A program made the translations under genes and the position numbers. A model generated the notes under the pieces. It was not told the DNA's origin. It was given only the letters and a program-made list of their open reading frames with translations, and ran no database searches. From Chlorophyllum brunneum (Eukaryota; Basidiomycota; Agaricomycetes; Agaricales; Agaricaceae), in the NCBI GenBank assembly GCA_963576785.1, contig OY756141.1, forward strand, positions 1,612,001-1,676,000: DNA of 64,000 nt, written 5' to 3'. Below, piece after piece: positions 1 to 11,277 of this stretch; the stretch's first letter is position 1, and the number at the start of each line of letters is the position of its first letter.

Positions 1-920
1 TTGATGGATGAGGCACATCTAGGGTCGTTGGCAAGCTCCCTATAAACTCTCACTGAGGAAAGATTCTTTAAGCGGGGTTACCAGATTTCTACGTACCAAG
101 CAAGCAAATTAGGATGATTGGAGTAGCGAGTGATAATCTTGGCGGTATAATTCTTGAACGCATTAATCAAGGTCTGATTGGTGAAGAACTGATCATGCTC
201 TTGTGGGCCACCAAGCTGTCGGACATAGAAGTCCATACCACCTGCGGACCCGGTCAGCGACGTATTCGATATAGGATAATAACCGTACCATAATCATTGC
301 TAAGGGTACCTCTCGGGAGGGGGTGCGTAGTTCCAGGTAAAGGCTGTGGGTTCCAGTTGTTCGTGAGGGAGAGCAAGATGTAGAGACCATGCTTCTGGGC
401 GAGTTCCATGACCTTGTCCAATTTTTGCAATCCGTTGGGGCCATCATTGACGACCAGTGTTCCGTTCTGAACCGACTGAAACCAAGTACCAGTTTCCGGG
501 ATGGTATCAACGTCTGCCATTTCAAATTTCGAATAAGTCGGCCTGGGGACACGACGAGGAGGACGACACATACCATTGTACGCCCAGGTCCTGACCACGT
601 TGAACCCTGCTCGAGAGATACTTTCCAGAGTTAGGTCGATATCTTTGTCTGTGTTCAACGAAGACAACCAGTACGCGGTCGTTCCGATGTAATTGAACTC
701 GCTGTGTGAGTTGTCAGAATGATGGTCAAAGGGCAAATAACGGATCGGTTCACCTTCCGTTAACCATCAGCTTGGTGCCTTGGCGGGTTACAAAGTGGTT
801 CTTTGGATTGTTATGCCGTTTTTCCAGGGTTGTAGCTGCCGTGGAGGGCGTCGCAAGTACATTGAGAACACTGAGGGAAAGCAGAGACAGATAGAAGAAC
901 CAGCGGAAAGGGGTGAGCAT
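1..920 (-). CDS. Secreted GH5 endo-beta-mannanase-like glycoside hydrolase, cut by window edge
   Basis: A family GH5 hydrolase, predicted to be secreted and to act on plant or fungal beta-mannan. The model starts at 920 with a hydrophobic signal peptide (MLTPFRWFFYLSLLSLSVL) followed by a dibasic LEKR site that could be a Kex2 propeptide cleavage. I see four exons: 920-754, 701-289, 241-97 and 39 to the window edge, separated by GT-AG introns of 52, 47 and 57 nt. Family landmarks are FNYIGTTAYWL, the NVVRTWAYNG strand, the LLSLTNNW strand and the WELAN motif before the cut. The residue after WELAN is Asp, where characterised mannanases have the acid/base Glu. The nucleophile region lies outside the window, so the substrate is inferred. 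It is transcribed divergently from the TPR gene. Confidence 0.85.
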
Positions 921-970
921 GCTGCTCGGTCGGGGGTACCTGAAAGGAACGCTACGTCCATTGCTGCAGG

Positions 971-976
971 TTTATA
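971..976 (-). promoter_or_regulatory. Possible TATA box of the GH5 gene
   Basis: TATAAA on the minus strand, about 50 nt upstream of the start codon at 920. The position suits a strongly regulated secreted-enzyme gene. A GCGGGG sequence that fits the CreA-type SYGGRG consensus occurs near 1075, but such a short motif has little weight. Confidence 0.35.
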
Positions 977-1172
977 AGTGAGGCTGGGGGCGCTTTTTGA
1001 GCTGCGGGACTGCGTGTATATTCCGGCAGCGCCTCGCTCTGGCTGTAGAAGTTGAAGTAATATGAATGGGGCGTGGCGGGGGCATGGTGGCCAGCGCCTG
1101 AGCTTGTCCAGGCGTGACATTTGTGTGACCATACGTCATTCTGCAGCCAACCGCGGCCTCGTACAAGGCATC

Positions 1173-2744
1173 ATGTACCGTTTCATTGGTCGAAGCACTG
1201 TGCGACTAGGGCTGCGATCGTACACCCCCGTATCGCGTCTTTACTCGACTAAACCCCCACGCAGTGCCTGGAAACAGGCCTTCACACCCAATTCGCCTGT
1301 CCTAGTGCAGGAGAACTTTCCGAAGCATTTCGTCTTTGCGTTGGATGTCGGAAGGCGTTTTATCAAGTATTCATTCATTGGTCTCACCATACTGGCAATT
1401 TCGGTTGGAAGTGCCTACGAAGGAGCTCATATCTGGGCAGAGAAGAACGGTCTTGCACCAGAATCCGACGAAGAGGTGAAGAGATGGCAGTGGGAGTCCG
1501 ATGCAGACAAATGGACAGGCGATTCGATGAAGGGGGGCACTGATCCAGGTTTGGGGTTCAAAGCTCGTCACCTCGTTCGGGCCGCGTGGATGGCATATAC
1601 TTGGGGCATCGGCCACACCACCACAGCCATCGGCAGTCATGACCATCGCGGTTCAGGTCTCGTTGGACCAACGGGGATAAAGGTAATCGACCCACAGCTT
1701 CAGCTCACGGAAGATTTTCTGCGGGTAGCAATACGACTTGCAGGGTCCTCCCCGGGCGAGCTCTACCCTCATACACTTTCCCAGCTCTTAATTCGTCATG
1801 GAACAATTCTTGAAAAACTGGGCAATGACTTCCTTCCTGAGGCGAAGTCGGAGCTGGAACGCGCATGGGCTGGTCTCGATGCCAAGGGTTTGGAATCTGC
1901 GCGTGTGGCGCTGAAACTTGGAGATATCGATTCGCGTTTGGAGTTGGGAGAACAAGCGCTCGATTGGTGGGCGCGTGCGCTCCAGCTCATCAACGGCAAA
2001 TTGTCCCAAAACGCTTCTGAGCCCAGGGACTTGGTGCCGGAACAGCCGCCTTCATCCCCCCTTGCCCAAAGGTTGTTATCATCAACCCTCGTATCATTAT
2101 CCGCTTTCTACGCTAAATCGGGACAATATCGTAAAGCCGAATTAATAGAGGAGAGCGCCCTTGCAGTCCTCCGCGCCATTCGCCCTCCTGAATCCCTGAC
2201 AACAGCATCACCACCGCAAGCTCTCCACGCCTTGTTTGTTCTACAACGTTCATCCATTCTCTCCATTCACCTCGCCGAAGTACTGTACGCCCAACGTCGA
2301 CCAGCAATATCATCAATACAATGGTTGACCTTTGCTGCAGAGTCTTCCGAGCGCGTTGCGCATGCCCTCACGGGGCTTCCCCTCGTCAAGCCTCAGGAAT
2401 TTCATTCTAGAAATCACCTACCTCATCCGCTGGAAGAACGTCTGCTGACCTCTTACTCTTCTTCTCGAAGCATGAAGAGTGTGGCCGGGGGGCTGCTGCG
2501 TGATGCCCGCCGCACAGCTGCCGAGGCGTGGAACTTGATGGGTGTGCTCCACGAAGCAAAAGAAGGTTCTCAGTCCAAGTTAGCGCTGGAGTGTTTTGAG
2601 CGCGCTGTTGAATGGGCCGGGTCCCCATCGCCCGATGGTGAGAGTGAAAGAAAAGCTGCAGAGGGCATTCCTGAAGGGGATTGGAGAACGTTTTGGGGCA
2701 ACTATGAACGGGCGAAACGCGGGGCGCAAAATGGTTGCAAATGA
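1173..2744 (+). CDS. Mitochondrial inner-membrane TPR protein, Mgr3-like
   Basis: Intronless, 523 aa from the ATG at 1173. An in-frame ATG at 1062 adds 37 residues, but the 1173 start gives a typical mitochondrial presequence: Arg/Ser-rich, no acidic residue in the first 40, with RLYST as a plausible cleavage site. One membrane segment lies at about residues 66-85 (FIGLTILAISVGSAYEG). It is followed by a long helical region with tetratricopeptide-like stretches, e.g. ARVALKLGDIDSRLELGEQAL and FYAKSGQYRKAELIEESAL. This architecture matches fungal Mgr3-type proteins, which in yeast work with Mgr1 as substrate adaptors of the i-AAA protease. The adaptor role here is inferred from architecture only; another mitochondrial TPR protein is possible. 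Confidence 0.7.
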   Translation: MYRFIGRSTVRLGLRSYTPVSRLYSTKPPRSAWKQAFTPNSPVLVQENFPKHFVFALDVGRRFIKYSFIGLTILAISVGSAYEGAHIWAEKNGLAPESDEEVKRWQWESDADKWTGDSMKGGTDPGLGFKARHLVRAAWMAYTWGIGHTTTAIGSHDHRGSGLVGPTGIKVIDPQLQLTEDFLRVAIRLAGSSPGELYPHTLSQLLIRHGTILEKLGNDFLPEAKSELERAWAGLDAKGLESARVALKLGDIDSRLELGEQALDWWARALQLINGKLSQNASEPRDLVPEQPPSSPLAQRLLSSTLVSLSAFYAKSGQYRKAELIEESALAVLRAIRPPESLTTASPPQALHALFVLQRSSILSIHLAEVLYAQRRPAISSIQWLTFAAESSERVAHALTGLPLVKPQEFHSRNHLPHPLEERLLTSYSSSRSMKSVAGGLLRDARRTAAEAWNLMGVLHEAKEGSQSKLALECFERAVEWAGSPSPDGESERKAAEGIPEGDWRTFWGNYERAKRGAQNGCK

Positions 2745-3106
2745 GCTTTTCTCGTCGCAAGACGTGCGACATGTCATTTGATTTGCAGCCCTTCACGCTG
2801 ACCGGATCCGCCCCGGAGAATGTGAGAAAGGGAAGCATGGTTTGGTGTCGAGATGATGGATTTATATTACGCTTGCACATTCTGTGGATAAAATGACAAT
2901 GTTGCAAGAGAAGGCCGCGTCACGTGCCTGCCCTGCCATTTTGCATTGGTTCTGAGCTTCTATGGAATTGATGTCATGAAATTGTTATGAGTCGCCGGGT
3001 GTTCCGAACTGGGAAGGGTGGACTTATCGAGCCAAGTCGTTCCAGATCGCAGGTGCATCGATATCATCGTCCCCAGCCTTCATACCCCCACATCCGAGCA
3101 AGGACT

Positions 3107-6100
3107 ATGGCCTCAACATTCGCTCTCAACAACGAGCGCTTTCTCGCTGATCGCTCTTCGCCTCTCTGCGGTCTTGATATAGCCAAGTCCTTCGCACAGT
3201 TGAGGTACATGCTCCTCTCAAACAATGAATTTTAACCTGAACTGCGCACAGTTCCAAGGAGAAGAAATACACGCATTTCCTCAACCAGGCTTCATGGGCT
3301 GGTGCCCGCATCATTCAAGGTCCTTGGCAGCGTCACTCTACGTTCACGACAGCACTAAACAAGCCAAACAGGACAATGGACTCCCCAGGCAATCGAACTC
3401 TACGACCTACTCATCTTCATTTTCAGCAGCAGCGACAAGCTGAAGCTGGGTGACCTCGAGGCATTACGCGCTGTTTCAAAGCTCAGCACAGGGGAATGGG
3501 AAGACTTGCTCCAGTATACCACCCAAGTGTGCCATTCCACGCTCGTCTCGATGTATGGGGCTCAAACTGGACATAGGTCCTGAGCAACCTCGTCAACTAC
3601 AAGTCATTTGGCTTCACTAAGATTATTCCCCGTATTCCTCCTGGAAAGTTTGAGGCAGTTGTTTTTAACTCTGTCAACAAGGATAAGGCTGTCCCCCTGT
3701 GGAATAAGGTAGCGTGATCTCTGTCCATATCCAGTCTCGAAACCTCCCGATCGTGTTGCTTTAGCTCAAAGAACACATATACTCAACCACCCCAGAGGCC
3801 AGTCTATTTATCGGCAAGCGAAGCCTCGGCCATGTGTCTAACTACTACATTGGTGAAGTGATCGACGACGATGAGGTGGCTGCGGTTCAAACGGCAGCCG
3901 AGAAACTGGGCGTCGATGTCTTGAATACTCGGTCCGTTGGAGGATGCTCCGTGTATGCGTGCTAGGTTTAATTCTCTCTAGTATTGGAAAAAACGGACCC
4001 AACAATTATATCTTACGTGTCGCCTCTGCGGGTGCTGACTCTCAGACCATGCATGAAATTGACCTTCAGGGGAAGAAAGCCCAGCTTAAAGTTGAATACG
4101 GCGATTTTTCATCTGTCCTCAAGAGAGTCAATGATGCATTGCGGGAGGTGTGTTCTGCAGCATTTTTTCGCCACATGATACTCACATGTGCACTCAGGCT
4201 AAGAAATACACCGCTAACCAACATCAGACCAACATGATTGAGGGTTACATCCAATCGTCGGTGATCTTATCTTACAGGTGACCACACTCGAGCTCACGAT
4301 GCCAGATTCGAGACGGGATCTATCCAGGATCATAAAAATGCTTCAAAAGAGTGGGTCAAGGATGTGGGCCCCGTTGTTGAGTCTTATATTGGGGTGTGTC
4401 TTATAATTTCCTTGACACTGTAGCCGACACACACACTATATCACCCAGTTCATTGAAACTTACGTCGACCCCTACGGAGGTCGTGCCGAGTGGGAAGGTG
4501 GCTAGCCCACTCGCCTCCCACCCAGACAGACCAGCTCATTACTACTAGGGTTCACTGCCATCGTGAACAAGGAGCTCAGTGCCAAATACGAGATCTTAGT
4601 GGACGAGGCACCCGAGCTGATTAAGGTCTTACCCTGGGGCAAGGACTTCGAGGTTGACGTGTTTAGGAAGCCCGACTTCACGGCCTTAGAAGTCGTGAAC
4701 TTCGCAACGGGAGGCACGTTTCTTTGTTACATGTCGCTGAGTTGTGCCTCTACACTAACAATTTTTCGAAGGTATTCCTGCCGGCATTAACGTAGGCCTC
4801 ATTATCTTACGCCACGGACGCCGCAGACGCTGATTGGCGTCCTCCATCTTGACAGATCCCTGTGAGAAAACATCCGGTGGCGGACCCACCAGGTGTGAAA
4901 TCCTGACTGAATCGACTTGTAGAATTACTACGATATTCGGGAGTCAACGGGTTTCAAAAACGTGTCGCTTGCAGTAAGTTTATCTTTTCATCTGCCTGGT
5001 GAATATACTAAGCGCACGAACTAGAACATCTTAGCCGCGAAAGCTCCAAGTGAGAACTGCCTGAGGCATCCTCCAACCGTATCTGACATCTACGGTGTCA
5101 TTTATAGATGAGGAACTCACGTTCATACATCCTGATGATGTTGACTTGTATAATGCCTGGGACAGCCGAGCCTTTGAGTTACAAGTTGCGAATCACGAAT
5201 TATTGGGTCATGGTTCCGGCAAGTTATTTGAGGAGTCTGCAGATGGAACCTTAAATTTTGATCCTGCAAAGGTGGATTCGCTTCGACTCAAGTTTTAATC
5301 CTTTCGGCGCACTCACGCTGGTACCTAGGTCATCAATCCTCTCACTGGGAAACCAATGTACGTTTGGTTTGGTTCGCGAACATCTTTCAGGTCCGTGCGC
5401 TAATCTTCCATTCAAACCTCAGCACATCCTGGTACAAGCCTGGCCAAACTCCCGGTTCTGTACTCGGCGAGGTATCTTCCTCCATGGAAGAATGTCGTGC
5501 CGAAACGGTTGCGCTCTACCGTGAGTCTAGAATAACCCGCCACCTCACCTCACCTCATTCTACAATTTTGTCAGTGGTCAGCGAGCCTGAAATTCTGAAG
5601 ATTTTCAGCGTGTGTACACTCTTCTGCCGCCTCCGATTTGACTGAGGTCTCATGTTCGCTTATCCCCCTTAGTATACCGACCCACAAGATATGGAGAATA
5701 TTCAGTATATCACTTTCTTGCTTATGGCACGGGCTGGTCTTCGCGCTCTCGAATTTTACGATCCTGTCAATAAGAAACATGGTCAGGCCCACATGCAGGC
5801 TAGGTAGACACTCCATTCCAAATAAAAGATGACGAAACTGAACGTTTCTTAGGCTCGGCATCACACAACACCTCATCCGTTCCGGAATTGCGCGTCTGGA
5901 GGAGGTTCGCGATGCCAGCGGCGCGCTCGTGAACCTTTACGTTCTGGTGAGTTAATCGCGAGGACTTGGTGGAAATCGTGTCTACTGACCAGCTACTTCA
6001 TGGTTTCCCTCAATACGATTAGGTTGATCGAAACCTAGTTTTGACTAAGGGTAGGGAGGCGGCTGGAAATCTTCTCGTGGAGCTCCAAGTTCGGAAGAGC

Positions 6101-6383
6101 ACAGCTGACGGTTCTGGGGCACGTGAGTTCTACAATAATCTCACTAAACCTATCGGCAGATGGGAAGGCGAAATAAGGAACCTCGTGTTGGCCAAAAAAC
6201 AGGTTTGAAAGCCTCATAAATCCTGTGTGGCTTTTTCGCTGATGGATCGTGATATTCTCCTTGTAGCCACGCAAGATTTTTGTCCAGCCCAATACACTTT
6301 TGGTGAATGGGGATATCCAATTGAAGGAGTACCCTTTCACCCCCGGAGGCGTAATTGAAAGCTTCATCGAGCGCAACCTCTGA
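3107..6383 (+). CDS. DPP3: Dipeptidyl peptidase III (M49 zinc peptidase)
   Basis: Removes dipeptides from the N-terminus of oligopeptides; normally cytosolic. The gene has many short introns. The M49 zinc signature HELLGH is encoded near 5190-5215 and the second zinc motif EECRAE near 5485. Other family blocks are LADRSSPLC near the N-terminus, FGFTKIIPRIPPGKFE, SNYYIGE, KYEILVDEAPELIKVLPWG and the C-terminal FTPGGVIESFIERNL before the TGA at 6381. The start at 3107 (MASTFALNNERFLADRSSP) fits the family; an in-frame ATG at 2987 would add a basic 40-residue extension. Catalytic residues are present and frames join across introns, so the gene looks intact. It converges with the PP2C gene at its 3' side. 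Confidence 0.93.
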
Positions 6384-6571
6384 CAGGTTCCGGAATTTTA
6401 CTGCAGCATGGACTGGCGTCAGAAGAGAATGCTATAATCCGCATGAGTCCTTGTGATGACGGGTATTACTCTAAATACTATCTATGCTATCGGGAATATA
6501 TGCGATATGTGCGATAAATTAATTAGGAACCAATGATCTAGCAGGAGCGAAAGCGGAGAGGTGATATGTCA

Positions 6572-8179
6572 TCATGATGTTTCCTTGACCAGTCCAACCA
6601 CGACGGTCACACTGGATCAAGATATCAGTATCTAACCCAAGGGCAGGTCCATAACGTGACTCACTCGTCCTCTTTCTATGTGTACAGCGAGGTTAGTCAG
6701 CACCACGAAGACAGAAATCTAATAAAAACGTACTCCTCCGCGGAAGAACATGCCCTGTCGTGCTGCATCTCCTGATTAAGTTCATAAGTATTTGAGGGAC
6801 TACGGCTGGCCTGAAACATACTCTCAAAGGGACTGACTCGGGTTTTGCTTCTCATACACTGCTGTGAATATTCGACCATACGATCTGCCATGGCCTGGGC
6901 GATCACCTCTTCTGTGCCACCCGACCGTGCTACGAGCCGACATATTGTTGCCAGTTCGGAAGGAAATACATTGTCTGAGAAACCATCGGTCTGAAGAAGG
7001 TTAAGTGAGATAGGAGTGTCATAACACTTTGAGTGGGGAAAACCTACATATGCCACCACTATATCACCGTCTCGTAACTTGGTTTGGAAGGTGTCCGCGT
7101 CACTGGGCGAATCAATACATGCTCGCGAGAATTTGCGACCGGCATTCGTGGGGAGTTTCGTAAGTTGCCTGGGACTGGATGGGAACGAGAGTTAAGATAA
7201 AACAGGATTGAGGCACACCTTGGACAGTTGAAGAAGTGGGTTTGTGTCCGTTGTCGGTAGTATACTGATGAAGAACGGATTATGGCAAAACCGCTGTCTC
7301 CTAGGCTGATGGATATCACACTTGAGCTCAGTAAGAGATAGTCTTGCAAATCAAATGACGTACTTGGCAGATCGTAATACACCACTCGCTGCATTTAAAC
7401 TTATGATACAAGCGGTACTTGAGCCTAAGAGGTAGGTGAGGTGGGACATTGATTACACAACTCGCCAACAGCATACCCGCTTGTACCATCTTCTCTCTCA
7501 ATACCCCATGGTATGCCAGACCTAGACATTCATACGGGGTCGTCTCCCAGCCTTCTATCTGCTCTCGTTCCTCATAATCCAGGGTAGGGTCAATCTCTGG
7601 CTCTCCTGCCCATGCATTTCGAGAGTACCGATGGGCATGATACATCAGTGCCTGCGAGAAGAGCGATGGGTCGACACCGCTTTCGACCCAGCCACCCACG
7701 CCATCTGCGACACCGAATGATACACCCTCCAGGACCAAGAAGAGAAGATGAGGTGAAGGGGCCAACCCGTGAAAGCTTGGATACATACTGAGCCGTTTCG
7801 CATCTGTTAGATAAAATGCGAGATATAAACGCACGGAGGAGCACTAGGAAGTCAAACGCACCTCTTGGACAAAAAAAAAGTCCTCCCCTGCGTCGGAACT
7901 TTTCAATGTCTTCGGTCGAGAGAGCATTTTGTCCCTCCATGACCCTATGGGCCCATCTTCAGGGAATGGAATTTTGAACCGTTTGTCCAAATCCCTGTCT
8001 ACCTTTCCCGCCCAACTTGCACCAATGTGAAATGTGTATGGTCTTGGTAGGGTCACCGGGGTTGACAGAGTTCGCGTAGATTTTGTATGGAGAGATGGCA
8101 CGTTCTTTGTTGCCGACCTGCGAGCGATTTCGTGCTGAAATGCTGGACTGTAGATCGCGAGTCTGTTAGGTATACGCAT
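6572..8179 (-). CDS. PTC7: Mitochondrial PP2C-type protein phosphatase, Ptc7/PPTC7-like
   Basis: A PPM-family Ser/Thr phosphatase. From the ATG at 8179 the protein begins with a basic presequence-like stretch (MRIPNRLAIYSPAFQHEIAR). Metal-binding PPM motifs follow in order: DAGEDFFF, FGVADGVGGW, LGDSGFAIIR and DGFSDNVF, then ARQGMFFRGG and a final block KEDDVTVVVGLV. This last block only appears after removing two small 3' introns, the last one beginning GTGAGTCACG; the CDS then ends at the TGA at 6572-6574. The family is mitochondrial and in yeast Ptc7 regulates coenzyme Q synthesis. An in-frame ATG at 8239 would add 20 residues. All metal-ligand motifs are present. Confidence 0.88.
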
Positions 8180-8354
8180 TGGATAGGAAGGGGAGGTGAG
8201 CAGGAGATAGGAATTTGAGAGTAGCGCTTCTTGGTGCAAATGCCTGAAGCTGCTCTAAACTTCCGCACTGGGTAAACCACGTGACGATGCAGTATTGAGA
8301 CACTAACAACAAAATATTCTGTCCACGGAACGCCTGTCGTATATACAAAAAATT

Positions 8355-10739
8355 CTACGACGCCCACGCTGTCCAGTCAAATTCGCGTTGCTGAGTCTTC
8401 CCCCCTTTCTTTCGTCTTGCATCCTCACCCTGCACAGAATTTGTCATCGTTGAGCTAGAAGCTATGGGTATCATCGGGTCGGACACCCGTATGCATCTTC
8501 TCTTCGGATGCTCCTCTCCCAGATCCGTTGATGTAAATCTAGTGGATTCGGGACTGGTCTCCGACGGAAAATCAAATGGGGCCCAGGCTGAGAGCTTGGC
8601 TGTGACCGGACTATTCTTAGTATTTTGTGACATGCAAGGTTCCTTGGCCATCGAATCCCGCGTAGTACATCCTTCCCTTGCACTCTGCTGTAGAAGCGCT
8701 TGAGTGAACTCAGGGATCTGTAGAGTGGAAATGGGCTTGAGTGGCGCCTGGATAGGGGGCCTAGGTGGAGGACTAGTGTTCTGCATAACCGAAAACGATT
8801 CCGCTGTGGATTTTCGCGCGAAGGGGTTCTTCGACGACCTCCGAAGATGTTCGTTCTTGGCCCTTGAGCTGTCCATCTGTCGATGGTGAAGAACAGCCGC
8901 GGTCATAGACTTCAAGGCCGCCTGCACTTCCAACCCTTTCCGTCTGTCGGGAGCAATCAAGGCAGGAACAAAGGCATTCTTTTTGTCTCGAGCTTCCTTC
9001 CAGTGGGCTTCCTTTGCCATGAGTCTATCCAGCTCATTTTCAAGCCAAGGCCAGGAACGCATCGGCCGGTACAACATCAGCTCATTATCGTGCTTCCTTT
9101 TTACCAGACTTATGGGGACATACGTATTGTCCCTTGCCCGGTCTGCATCATACCAGTGAAGCTTCCAACGATCGCGAGAGCAAAGTGGAAGTCGAACAAT
9201 TGGGTGGTTATTACGGCCATCTTCGGAGCTGGAATCACTGTTGTCGAAGTGACGCGAGCTCATGATTCTTGGTGAGTGTACTTGTGTCTCATTGGTTGTG
9301 GATGTCTTTGGCCGCTTCGATGGTCGCGATTCTGGTAAAAGTAGTGCCTCTGGGGCGAATTCATCCTGATAATGGCTTCTCTTGGGTGAATGCATTTGTG
9401 ACTGCTCATCATGTTTGTAGGTGCATAAGAGAACGAAACTCACTATGACCGTATAATCATCTCCCTCTCCCCTGAAGTGCTCCCGCCCTTGACCTTCAAA
9501 CAAGCTCTTTCCCCCATGTTCCTGGAGTTCCTCATCATGCCCCTCCTCGTCTCTTTTTGCTTTATCGCCTTCGTGTGCTTCAGTGTCACATTCTAAGCGA
9601 CTTTGGTAGCTCCGGTACACCTCATGATCATCTGATGATAGGTCGAAGTCTTCTCCCCTTGTGTCGCCATAAACATGTATCCCTTGATGTTCTTCACCCC
9701 AGGGTCTCTTCCGTGACGCTTGCCCCAGCGAAGGTGAGGGGTGGGATTGAACGTGGTTTTCTGCCTCGGTCAGGGTATTTGCAATAGCGTCGTGACATAG
9801 GGTCTTTATCCGGAGAGTGAACTGGTATGCTTTCGGCGCTGAGTGCATCTGCACACCCTCCTCGTATTGTTGCAAGGCCTCGAGAGATAGTGCCAGGTCG
9901 GAGGAAAACAGGGATCGTTTTTTGTTGGGCGAGAATGTAAGTGCGTCCGCGGTAACACGAGGGCGGCACTTCGTCCCCCGAAGGTCTGAAGCTCATCAGC
10001 CTCTAGAGAATGATCTGAAATTTTTTCGCGCACACGCACCAACAACGGAGAGAAGAGGGAAAACGGAGAGACTTGAATAAATAGCATCATCAATTTTAGC
10101 GCAGTGTTTAACACGGAGGATCCGCAAAGCCCACAGCCCTCTAAGCCTTCGCGTCACCTCTGTGGGATCGTTAGCCCGAAGAGTTCTCGCGAGTGATGAA
10201 ATTCCACGAGCAGAGATTCCGGTATGGCTAGCATCAAATGCTGCCAATGTATGTAAAATTTTAAGTTCCGTGATACTGTCGTCTGTGAGGGCTGGGCAAC
10301 CGGGTAATTCCAGTACCGTCATAAGCGAGAAGGTAGCGGTATTGGGAATCCATTGAAGTAGTGGCAAAAGTTCATCATTCAAAGGGATGGTATACGTTCG
10401 TAGTTCTGAAGGTATGTGATCAAAAATCTGTATCATGACCGCCCATAAACGGGGGTCAAGCCGCGAGAGGTCTGGCTGCTGGTCCTTGTCTGGGTCTCCA
10501 TTTTCGTGTCGCCTGAGGAGTTTATCGACGAGACGGAAACTCTTGGGTGACCGATGAGTCGCAGGTCGGTAGGTGAGCTTGCAGTGAAGGTGGATTTGAT
10601 CGGGGAATTCGGAGATGCATTGCAGACAGAACCAGACCAGGGAAGGCACCCTACCACCTTGAATACGCGGTTCGGGGACCGAATACACGTCCGCTGTGTT
10701 CTTCCATCGCGATGAGATCAAGTCACCCTTGTCAGTCAT
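8355..10739 (-). CDS. Uncharacterised protein: LRR-like N-half and long disordered C-half
   Basis: About 776 aa from the ATG at 10739. Exon 1 (10739-10040) joins exon 2 (9985-8355) across a 54-nt intron. The first 240 residues carry leucine-rich-repeat-like units (LPGCPALTDDSITELKILHT, FDASHTGISARGISSL, LRILRVKHCAKIDDAIYSSL), as in F-box/RNI proteins, but I see no clear F-box. The remainder is charged and low-complexity, with a conserved-looking middle (RDRWKLHWYDADRARDNTY, LYRPMRSWPWLENELDRLM) and the end FDWTAWAS. A 42-nt stretch, 9402-9443, has perfect GTGAGT...CAG ends and no stop, so it may be an intron. Nuclear location is likely from composition. I cannot name a function. The ORF extends upstream to an ATG at 10892 through non-coding-looking sequence. 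Confidence 0.65.
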
Positions 10740-11277
10740 GGCGGGGTGTGAGGACTGTTGCTTGAATGCGTGTGACTCCGTGTAACGTATGTACTTTTTT
10801 TTTGTTGCAAATGGGCAAGGTCCAAAACCTGGGTTATAATTAGTGCATTCATGCTGCCAAAAAAGCTTCTGAGGGTGGATGGTGTTGACCACCGGTTCTA
10901 GAGACTGGACATTGGGGCTTGACCATCAGCCCGACGCTAGACTGGTCTGCAGCGTCTCCCTCTTCACTTCCTGCCGCCCAGAGCCACCGCGCTGATGAAA
11001 CTGAGGTCCTTTCAGAGAACAATCAGTGTTGCGTGGGGAAAAAGTGACGGTCGCATCACGGCTGTCACAGGATCAGATTTACATGGTCGCTACACAAGGG
11101 CACATCACATCCACCTTTGTCGCTCCAACCCTCTTTCTCGCTGGCATCGACGACTTCCCTCTCTCTTTCTACTACTCATCTCTTTCGCTCCATTTTTCAG
11201 AGACGGCCTTCGTCCAATCCACTCTTTTGCAACTAATCAGTTAGACGTATTCGCACCTCAAGAGTATACCAGTCGTC
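10740..11277. other. Bidirectional promoter region between the LRR gene and FKS
   Basis: 538 bases between two divergent start codons. The side next to FKS holds long pyrimidine-rich runs (about 11110-11200), typical of fungal core promoters of highly expressed genes. I see no gene here; short ORFs are within chance length. Confidence 0.6.
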
